A stretch of DNA of 64,000 nt. It comes from Circinella minor. Taxonomy: Eukaryota > Mucoromycota > Mucoromycetes > Mucorales > Lichtheimiaceae. Of this stretch, positions 50,394-64,000 are shown in pieces (within the stretch, counting starts at the first letter, position 1; each line of letters starts with the position of its first letter). The notes below the pieces were generated by a model that was not told the origin of the DNA, made no database searches, and saw only the letters and a list, made by a program, of their open reading frames with translations. The stretch covers positions 124,001-188,000 of the forward strand of contig JAEPRB010000015.1 of assembly GCA_016758965.1 (NCBI GenBank). The letters run 5' to 3'. Position numbers and translations under genes: made by a program.

Positions 50394-53037
50394 ATGGCCA
50401 ATCGAATATTAACTGCTAGAAATACAGATCAAGAGAATGTCATTGTAATTATCAATACTATTATTAAACATTTCAATATTATGTATATAAATATATATCT
50501 CAATATATATATATCTCAATAACTAATAGCTAAAAATTTGTAATAAATGAATAATATAGAATTACGTCTTACGAACTGCTATAGGTCAATCGATCAAAGT
50601 CGATGATCTGAAGTCAATCATTCGCCTACTAAACTCGTCTACCGCTTTTTCCCGGCGACTTCCTGTCTCTGGAAACAAATCAGTTTTAATAGATAGAATC
50701 GTGGGGTTCATTGCATCTTCCATGAGGTTAGGGCTTTATAATGAAGTTGAATCTGCAATTGCGATCTTGAATCGGATTCATACTTAGTAAGTATAGTGCT
50801 TTTTTTTATCGATAAATGTACAGGAAAAGGAGGGAGATAAAGAGAAAGAATGTATGTGTATTGTTTGAGGTGTTTAGTACTTCTGTATTAAAATCTTATC
50901 TTAACAACTGTGTATTAAATATATTTAGTTTTCAGTGGACCTATAATAATGGTACCCTCTCAATTGCCCCTCGAGCAGCACGATTAATGTCAACCACTAA
51001 TAGACAAAATCCACAACAACTACTACAACGACAGCATCAGCAGCAACGACAGCAACAACAGAATCGAACGATGCCCGTATCTGACAGACAAATACAATAC
51101 GTAACGTCTGCCGTATATAAATATGGTCCTTATTTTGAAGTTGTAAAAGAATTAACACGTCAAGTAGTATGTCCAGGTAAATTATATTGAATTGTGGATA
51201 TGGGATGAGGGAAGTTGCAAAGAAGAATGAATAGAGAAAAGGAAAGTTGATATACTTATGGAATTTGGATTAACGTAATGTTAAACTCAAATATACTAGT
51301 CTCAGTTCATGCTCGTGGACAACATATATTTTCATTCTCATTATCAACACAAGAACAGGAACAAATACAATCTAATACACACGAAATACGTGTTTTTTGT
51401 TCTCGTTACTCTGATACCAACCAACCGCAAGTAATAGAGTTTCCAGAAATCTGCGAAATTCAAGTGAATAATGAACCAGTGTTTTCAGGACAGGTAAAAT
51501 AGTAATAATAATAAGAGTAGTGATAAATTAATACAAAACATTAAGGAGGATCTGATAGCATAGGAGGAAAATGTAATAACAATGGTAATACTATACATTT
51601 CATTAGAACCTTCGAGGCATTAAAGGATCTCCAGGAACTATTCATCCTCCGAATATTTCAAGGCATATTAGAGTAGGAGAAGGCACTCAAACTGTTCAAC
51701 TTAGCTATGCAACAAGTAGTTCTGTAAGTTATCGATTTTGCATGTATTATGTTATAAAAAACAATGAAAAAGCATGCTGTGGATCAACAAATGTATATTA
51801 ATATATTGTATTGTTTTGTTTTTTGTGGGATGGGGATAATATTTATTTAGAAATTTGTTGCTTGTGTACGTTTAGTCCGTCGACATACAGTAGAATCTTT
51901 GGTTGAAAATCTCATTGAGACACGTAATATTGATAAAAACGAAGTACTGGAAAAGTGTAAGTAAATTAAAACCGGATAAGAATTCACTATCATTTCAACA
52001 ACGAGAAAATATTAATTAGATTATTATTATTACTATATTGGATCGGGTTACTTATATAGTTGAACAACAACAAGAAGAATCTGATATTGTTATCGATAGT
52101 GAGACATTATCTATGAAATGCCCTGTAAGTAAATATTATGTCGATTAAAAGAGAAGATATTTATATTAGAAATAGGTGGGTTTAATCAATAACAATATTA
52201 ACAATAAAAAATATTATGTAATAGCTCGGCTTCACACGCATTCAAACTCCAATTCGATCAAAAACATGCTCTCATGCTCAATGTTTCGAAGCCTTCACAT
52301 TCTTAAAGATGAATGAACAAACGCCTACCTGGACATGTCCTAAATGCTCTCGATCTATTAATTCATACGAGGACCTATTTGTGGATGGGTATTTTCGAGA
52401 CTTACTGGAGACTGTTGGGAAAAAGGCAGACATCGTTCGAATAGGTGCTTCAGGTGTATTACAACAAGTAAAAGAAGAAGAAGATATGTCAGATTCGAGT
52501 TCAACACCGGACCCAAGCAGTTCACATTCAGTCAAAAGATCCACAAGTACAGCAACAGACACAGCAATTACCATCCTTGATGATGATGATGAGATCGTGG
52601 GTATGGATAGAGAAACAACAAAAGGGATTAAAAGGCGGGCTTCTGAAGAGCTTGTATGTAATTCATTATATATACAACGACCACGGCCAAATGTTATCGA
52701 TTTGACCTTGAGTGATGACGATGATGAAGAAGAAAATAATAATAACAATAATAATAATAGGGATAGGGATAGGGATAGAGGAAATATGAACACAAGCGAT
52801 AATAATATTAGCAACAATAGCACCACCACCACTACTACTACTACGGGTCAACTAATTGCTCTAAGACCGCCATCTCCAGTGCCATTACTCCCACATCCTT
52901 CACTCCCACCGATAGTACCGGTGTCAATGGTACAACCACCGAGACCCATAATTGTAATAGCATCACAGCCTCCAAATACCACAGCTACGATTTCTGCCGT
53001 AACGGGAGCAGTCTTGGCAACATCTCAAAATACATCC

Positions 53038-53068
<31 letters not shown>

Positions 53069-53118
53069 ATGATAATAATAATAATAATAATAATGTCAAT
53101 ACAACCCAATCATCATAA
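50394..53118 (+). CDS. PIAS/Siz-family SUMO E3 ligase (SAP, PINIT, SP-RING)
   Basis: Predicted 633-residue SUMO E3 ligase, transferring SUMO from Ubc9 to nuclear targets. Exons: 50394-50444, 50560-50786, 50929-51176, 51300-51493, 51607-51723, 51851-51956, 52060-52124, 52225-53118. Domains: SAP (about 29-70, IKVDDLKSIIRLLN ... GNKSVLIDRIVGFI), PINIT (about 130-300, with YGPYFEVVKELTRQ), and SP-RING with C351, H353, C356, C374 and C377 (KTCSHAQCFEAF ... TWTCPKC). Downstream lies a classic SUMO-interacting motif, VIDLTLSDDDDEE near 493-505, matching the position of the SIM in animal PIAS and yeast Siz. A second hydrophobic-acidic motif, ITILDDDDE, lies near 451. The C-terminal 120 residues are Asn/Thr/Pro low complexity. 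A Gln-rich loop precedes the PINIT domain. Confidence 0.93.
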
Positions 53119-53568
53119 TATTTATGATTATTACTTATATACCATTCACCATTTGCCGCTTTATTATTATGAAAAAAAACTGTATATCATTCATTCAATT
53201 GTATAAAATTATTACTCTGCATATTACTTACACACTAAAATAGAAAAAAAAAACTTCCCTTTCATTTTCACAAAGCAACAAACAATTGGTTTTTTTTTTT
53301 GACGCGGATCATTTTTTGTCATGATTTCTTTTAATATAATCGGATACCCCAAGCTTGCGTTGTTGGTTGCGTTTGTTATGTGCGTGTGTGCGTGAACCTT
53401 CTAAAAAAACTATCTTCTTTTTTTTTTGCACTTTTAACTAAAGAAAAAAAAACAATCTTATAGATACATTATACTTCCCGTTCGAAAGCTAAAAAGAAAA
53501 GAAAAGAAATTCCTTTTAAACCATTTCATGACTTCATTCCCACATCGTTTTAATATAACCGGGATATA
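53119..53568. other. Intergenic region between PIAS and Gbeta genes
   Basis: 450 bp between two same-strand genes, holding the 3' end of the PIAS gene and the upstream region of Gbeta. No further feature seen. Confidence 0.6.
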
Positions 53569-54931
53569 ATGAGTTCTTCCGATGACGACATTGTACAACG
53601 CACCATGACAGCCAAACGTGAAGCTGAAAAACTTAAAGACAAAATCAAACATAAAAAGGAATCATTAGCAGATACCACACGTAAGTGTTTAATAAGAGAA
53701 ACAAAGCTGGGGAAAAGGATCTATAAAAAGCTTTTCAATATTATGCATAATATCGGTTGTTAAGATACGCCGTTTTTTTTTTGTTACTAATGTTACACAA
53801 ATTTTCAAAAAAAAGTTCCCCAGGAAGCTTTGAAAGTTGAATCATTACCACGATTAACAATGAAAGTACGACGTACGTTAAAAGGCCATTTAGCCAAAAT
53901 ATATGCCATGAACTGGGCAGCAGATAAAAGACACCTTGTATCCGCATCTCAAGACGGTAAATTATTGGTTTGGGATGCTTATACAACCAACAAGGTTTAT
54001 GCGATACCATTACGATCTTCCTGGGTTATGACATGTGCGTACGCTCCTTCGGGCAAATATGTCGCTTCAGGTGGTCTTGATAACATTTGTTCTATTTATA
54101 ATCTTCAGTCAAATAATGGACCAAAACAACCTGCTCGTGAATTATCAGCACATACGGGATATTTAAGTTGTTGTCGATTTATTAATGATAATCGGATTTT
54201 GACATCCAGTGGAGATACAACATGTATTTTATGGGATGTTGATGCTGGTCAAAAATTGGAAGAATTTGCTGATCATACAGGTGATGTGATGAGGTAAGTA
54301 AAAATCATTTACATTTATAAATGATAGTAATAATAACCATAATAATAATATAATAATAATAGTAACTATTTTTGAATTGTTAAAAAAAACCCTATAGTTT
54401 ATCCGTATCACCTAACCCCAATGTATTTTGTTCTGGAGCATGCGATGCAGTAGCAAAAATATGGGATATACGATCTGGAAAGTGTGTCCAGTCTTTTAGT
54501 GGGCATGAATCTGATATCAACGCAGTACAATTTTTCCCGGATGGTAATGCGATAGGTACAGGGTCAGATGATGCGAGTTGTCGGTTATTTGATTTACGAG
54601 CAGATCGTGAATTAAATATCTTTACCCATGAGCAAATTTTTTGTGGTATCACATCCATTGCCTTTTCAATATCGGGTCGATTATTATTTGGTGGTTATGA
54701 TGATTATAATTGTTATGTATGGGATACATTACGAGGGGATCGTGTAGGCATACTGAATGGACACGAAAATCGAGTATCGTGCTTGGGCGTTTCAAGTGAT
54801 GGAAAGGCTTTATGTACAGGCAGTTGGGATCATTTGTTAAAGGTAATTAGCTACTATTATATATCGACATACAACTACTTGGTAACTATACTAATTTCAA
54901 ATATAATAAAATGACATAGGTTTGGGCATAG
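53569..54931 (+). CDS. Heterotrimeric G-protein beta subunit (WD40)
   Basis: Predicted 348-residue G-beta subunit, acting with G-gamma and G-alpha at the plasma membrane downstream of receptors. Exons: 53569-53680, 53816-54293, 54398-54842, 54920-54931. An N-terminal helix ([20 protein letters not shown]) that would pair with G-gamma precedes seven WD40 repeats, beginning [35 protein letters not shown] and including [20 protein letters not shown] and [13 protein letters not shown]. The last coding exon is only 12 nt and adds Val-Trp-Ala, completing the C-terminal strand of the propeller; the typical family ending is W followed by one or two residues. Length and spacing are normal for the family. 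It faces the ankyrin gene tail to tail across 231 bp. Confidence 0.95.
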
Positions 54932-55162
54932 TAGTAATAATAATATTCTTTCTCTCTCCTTTTTTTTTTCCTTTTCTCTATTTTTCCTCCCCTTATTCCT
55001 TCCTCCACTCTTTCGTTCCATATATAATTGTACTTGTAGTAGCATTTCATAACCTTCTTTTTTTTATTATTTTATTATTTTTTTCTTCAAAATATATACA
55101 TACAGCTGTTCTTTTTTTTTTTAACAAAAAAACACTGACCAGCAATGTTTTTGGTTTTTAAA

Positions 55163-56799
55163 TTAATTGAAATAAGATGACGGACTACCTGTAGCAGGGT
55201 GAAAATGAGATCCACGAGGACTTGAAGGAACGTTATTAATCGGAATACCATTGGCTGCAACAGATGATGATGATGTTGATGCACGAGGTGTTGGAGAATC
55301 AGTGTAGCCAGGAAAGGAAGGCCCACGAGATATGGCAACGGAGCTACTGAATGCAGAATGTGATAATAATGAAGATGCAGGGGGAGGATAAGGTCGGCTA
55401 TTTAGAGTGTTGGTGGTAACGATGGATGATTTATAAGAAGATGCGAGTGAAAGGGAAGATTCGTCCGTAAATAAAATGTTTGCAACATCTACGTAATAGA
55501 TAATTACCAAGATAACGACATAATTAATTACCATCACCCATCACTTTCTTGTTGAAAAATCAGAGCCTTTCTATATATACTTACCTTTAAGATGATCTCG
55601 AACTGCAAATGAATAAGAGTAATCTGCAGCAGTGAAATGAAGGTTGTTTTCTAATTCAACATTACAACCTTGAGACTATCATAAATAAATATGTATGTAT
55701 TAAACTTTCCCATAGTTTGAAGTATATTTATTTTCTAATTTAATATATCAGTGTTTACCACTAAAAGTTCCATAACAGTACAGTTTCCCCAAGCAGATGC
55801 ATGATGCAATGCTGAATTTCCATCATTATCAACATGATCTATATCTGCAGATATAGACAATAAATACTATAAATATAAACTATTCATCAGCGCATATGTT
55901 CTTCTTCTTATATTATATAATGTCACTTACACTAACAAGAGCAGCATTTCCAGCTCTAGCTGCATATAATAATGCAGTCCATCCATCTTTGTTAATAGCG
56001 TGGATGCATTCCGGATATCGAGTTACATAACTATAAAATATCTGATGAATGAATTGGTTAGTTAGATTTTCCATTTAATCCATCATATTTTAAATTAATA
56101 GGACAAGGTTGATTAAAATTAATAAATTAACTAATTAATAATAATACCTCTTGATGATTATATATAGCAGCAATCATTAATACGGTCATTCCTTCATTAT
56201 CCTGTTATTAAATAAATAAATAAATACATTTACTATTGATTGTTTTGATCCATTAACTGCTATTATTATATAAATGTATATACATATGTGCGAAAGGTTT
56301 GTTACCATGGAAATAACTTCTTCTTCATGACCCATATCTAATAATAGATCAACCAGTTCAACATGTCCATATCTTGTTGCATACATAAGAGTTGTACTAT
56401 AATTATCGATAATAATGGGGAGCAGGAATAAGATAGAGCGATGATTAATAAAATAACAAAGAACGCAATAATAAAACATATTATTGAAACCAATTAGAAA
56501 ATAAAAACGAACATACTATCCAGTTTCTGGATCAGGATTTTGAATGTTGGACACTTTTTTTAATAATCGTTTAACAGCGGGTATATTGCCATCTACAATA
56601 ATATATATTTTGAACCATTTTATCAGTGACTTTATGAAATAAATAAATGTGAGACCATTTTCATATATGCTCGGCTTTGAGAATTGAATAGTTTGTCACC
56701 TTTAGCAGCTTTTTGTAAACGTTCTGAAGGACTTTCTCTAACAATGACTTGTCTTCGAAAATCAAAAAAGGAATGTGGTTTTTCTTGATGGGTATTCAT
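55163..56799 (-). CDS. Ankyrin-repeat protein with Ser/Pro-rich tail
   Basis: Predicted 318-residue ankyrin-repeat protein. Exons on the minus strand: 56799-56700, 56592-56517, 56396-56306, 56201-56148, 56041-55931, 55866-55759, 55675-55585, 55488-55163. Five or six ankyrin repeats span about residues 25-190: GNIPAVKRLLKKV, TTLMYATRYGHVELVDLLLDMG, GMTVLMIAAIYNHQEIF, GWTALLYAARAGNAALVSYLL and GNSALHHASAWGNCTVMELLV. The C-terminal 120 residues are Ser/Pro/Thr-rich and probably disordered (PPPASSLLSHSAFSSS, SPTPRASTSSSSV), with many potential proline-directed phosphosites. Partner and role are unknown. It starts 184 bp from the divergent cofactor D gene and may share its promoter. Confidence 0.87.
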
Positions 56800-56983
56800 A
56801 TTTATAACTTGTATGCAAACTCATAAGAGTGAGTTAAAAGAGAGAAGAGGGAGGAGAGAAAAACGTTCCTGAAATGGTAAGAAGTTTGTGAAACCTTTAC
56901 TGCAAATATTAAGTTTTGGATTTTTTTTTTTTACTTGTCAGCTCGTTCTTCCAACCCACTCTTTTCTAACTTTCTTATCCGAC
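56800..56983. promoter_or_regulatory. Compact bidirectional promoter, ankyrin gene / TBCD
   Basis: Only 184 bp separate the start codons of two divergent genes, so their promoters must overlap. The middle is GA-rich (GAGAGAAGAGGGAGGAGAG near 56839-56857) on the plus strand; TBCD side is T-rich. Confidence 0.6.
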
Positions 56984-62067
<5,084 letters not shown>

Positions 62068-62196
62068 TATAAAAAATCTAGTTAATATCTTGCTCATGTG
62101 GCTTGTGTACTGCTTTTAATTTCTTGCATGAATTCATTTTTTATTTTATTCCCAACCCCTTTTATCTCGATAATATAACAAAATAAATAAATAAAA

Positions 62197-63410
62197 ATGC
62201 CACCAAAGAAAAAGAAACTCAAGACTTCATTAAACAATGTACTTAATGCAGCACAAAAAATGCAAAAAGAAAAACATAAGCAACAAGTTCGTGAAGCTCA
62301 ACTTGCCAAAGTGAAACAAAAACAAAAGGTTCATCCTCAACATGGACGAAAACCCAACTACAATAAACTGGATCGCGTTCTATTGATTGGTGAAGGCAAT
62401 TTTTCATTTGCACGATCATTAGCCGAGAATTATATGCAAGAAAATACTGGACAAATTATTGCTACATGCTATGATAGTGAACAAGTTTTGATCGAAAAAT
62501 ATGGAGACGAAGTAAAAAATAACTTGGTTAAATTAAAAGAACTGGGCGTTACTGTGTTGTTTGATATTGATGGAACAAAGTTACACAAGTATAAGGATTT
62601 ACGGAAAAATCGATATACAAGAATTATTTTCAATTTTCCACATGCAGGTAAAATAATAATAGTCACTTATTTTTTGTTGTCATCATAGTGGAGTTACTAT
62701 GGTCCCATTAACAATAGTAACGCTAACGTAATTATTTATTTATTACAGGTGCGGGTATTAAGGATCAAGATCATAATGTACGTGCAAACCAAAAATTGTT
62801 AAACGAATTCTTTTCTTCTGCAATGCCACTCTTATCAACTGAAGGTGAAACCAGTCGTTTTCATCCAATCAAAAACCAGCAACAAGAGGAACAACAAAAC
62901 GAAGATGAGGATGAAAAGGAGTTATTAGAAGGATTTGTACCAGAAATAGATGATCAAGAAGAGGAGGAATTAGAACCACTACCTGAAGGTGAAATGCATG
63001 TCACTATCAAGACCTGTAAACCATATAATCTATGGGATGTGCGATCCTTAGCCAAAACAACAGGGAGATTGGCTATCAAGACAACATTTCCATTTCATCC
63101 GGATATATACCCTGGATATGAACATCGTCGTACGTTAGGATTCAAGGAAGGTGTTAGCAAGGGTGAAAATGCAGAGATTATTAAATCAGATCCAAAGACA
63201 TTTGTTGTTGTACGCAAGTCAGCTATGGAGGCAGATGTGGAAAAGAGTAAACAAGGTGCTATTAAAAGAAAGAAAGAATTGCAAAGACGAGCTTTGATAG
63301 GAAAAAAGAAACGGAAACAGCAACATCTTGCAAGGAAGGGTGAAAGTAGTGATGATGATGACGATGACGATGATGATTTTGGTGTTGATGATTATAATGT
63401 ACATATATAA
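62197..63410 (+). CDS. Bmt5-like 25S rRNA (uridine-N3) methyltransferase
   Basis: Predicted 370-residue Rossmann methyltransferase of the DUF2431/Bmt5 family; yeast Bmt5 makes m3U in 25S rRNA in the nucleolus. Exons: 62197-62647 and 62749-63410. A Lys-rich N-terminus (MPPKKKKLKTS) suits nucleolar import. SAM motif LLIGEGNFSFARSLAEN sits near 62-76, followed by ATCYDSE, GVTVLFDIDGTKL, IIFNFPHAGAGIKDQDHNVRANQKLLNEFFSSA, VTIKTCKPYNLWDVRSLAK and FPFHPDIYPGYEHRRTLG, all family hallmarks. A Gln/Glu/Asp-rich insertion separates the helicase-like NQKLL block from the C-terminal part, and the C-terminus is a basic coiled stretch ending in an Asp run. It begins 129 bp after the cofactor D stop, with no room for more than a minimal promoter. 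Confidence 0.93.
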
Positions 63411-64000
63411 CAATAATAATAAATCAGGATCATTTCTACTGTAACACTTCTGTTTGTGAACTTAGTTGTACAGATTTCAGTTATTGATGGGGTTAAAAAC
63501 ATATCCTCTCAGATGTTTTCTTCTTTTTTTTTTTAACATTTGAGTACAAGTTATAAATTTAAGATTATTTACCAATAAATACGTATATTCATTAAACAAA
63601 TTTAAATTCTAGTAAATGATAGCGAATCAAATCTTGTAGTCATAACCTGCATAGATAAAAATCAACTTCCCTTTATAACACAATGTACCCAGGATATTTC
63701 CATTTTGGTGATGTTCCAAATTACATAATAATTCACTTGTATAGTGCAAAGAAAAAGTATACAGTTACTCCATCATTTATTATTATTATTATTATGCATT
63801 AGCATCCACCCAAATTGCATTACCAAATAGCAAAATCTAAATCTTGATTATATTAGCGTTAGGTAAAAAAAAGATGGCCTGACATATATTAGTCTTTTAT
63901 AACTGTGAGCGGAGATGTTTCGTAGTAATAATGCAGCGTGCAATTGTGAGAACCTTTTTTTGTGTAAAAAAAGGGTATCTGTGTACCTATTAAAAAGCGC
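63411..64000. other. 3' flank of the methyltransferase gene
   Basis: 590 bp of AT-rich DNA up to the window edge. It contains a TTA run at 63778-63795. No gene or element recognised. Confidence 0.55.

Noticed and set aside
52278..52832. Minus-strand 184-codon frame rich in Leu and Ser
   Set aside because: Antisense shadow of the low-complexity C-terminal region of the PIAS gene.

Overview
The window is nuclear DNA from an AT-rich, intron-dense fungus. Genes carry 1 to 18 short introns (mostly 45-140 bp, GT..AG) and very short exons. There is a fungal Zn2Cys6 factor and a fungal-style C2H2 factor, together with genes often missing from Ascomycota yeasts (SAMHD1-like HD hydrolase, RBM26/27-type RNA-binding protein, ACAP-type ArfGAP). 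This combination suggests an early-diverging fungus, most likely Mucoromycota/Mucorales. That placement is inference; no rRNA or other marker is present. All exon structures below were built by hand from splice sites and reading-frame continuity, and every complete model closes in frame.

Layout. 1-4.7 kb: two tandem serine carboxypeptidase (S10, CPY-like) genes, the first cut by the window edge. 5-7.5 kb: SAMHD1-like dNTP triphosphohydrolase. 8.8-12.6 kb: BAR-PH-ArfGAP-ankyrin protein. 13.2-15.2 kb (minus): transcription factor with a C-terminal Zn2Cys6 cluster. 15.2-18.35 kb: long divergent intergenic region. 18.35-21.5 kb: RBM26/27-like protein. 21.9-27.3 kb (all minus): membrane protein of unknown function, mitoribosomal mL49, and a SAM methyltransferase with a probable C-terminal frameshift. 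28.9-29.9 kb (minus): PRELI/UPS lipid-transfer protein. 31.1-33.6 kb (minus): M20-family amidohydrolase. 33.6-40.1 kb: gene-poor block holding a 414-bp MITE with perfect inverted repeats and a decayed repeat-type coding relic. 40.1-41.9 kb (minus): pyruvate kinase. 42.9-44.9 kb: C2H2 transcription factor. 44.9-50.4 kb: second gene-poor block. 50.4-53.1 kb: PIAS/Siz SUMO E3 ligase. 53.6-54.9 kb: G-protein beta subunit. 55.2-56.8 kb (minus): ankyrin protein. 57.0-62.1 kb: tubulin cofactor D. 62.2-63.4 kb: Bmt5-like 25S rRNA methyltransferase.

The genes are mostly unrelated housekeeping and regulatory functions; there is no operon or obvious biosynthetic cluster. Signalling and trafficking themes recur (Gbeta, ArfGAP, PIAS, tubulin folding). 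I found no clear undescribed multi-gene system. The most notable items are the MITE, the decayed repeat ORF, the methyltransferase frameshift, the tandem carboxypeptidases, the SAMHD1-like enzyme with its nucleotide-site residues kept, the C-terminal zinc cluster factor, and several micro-exons of 12-20 nt.
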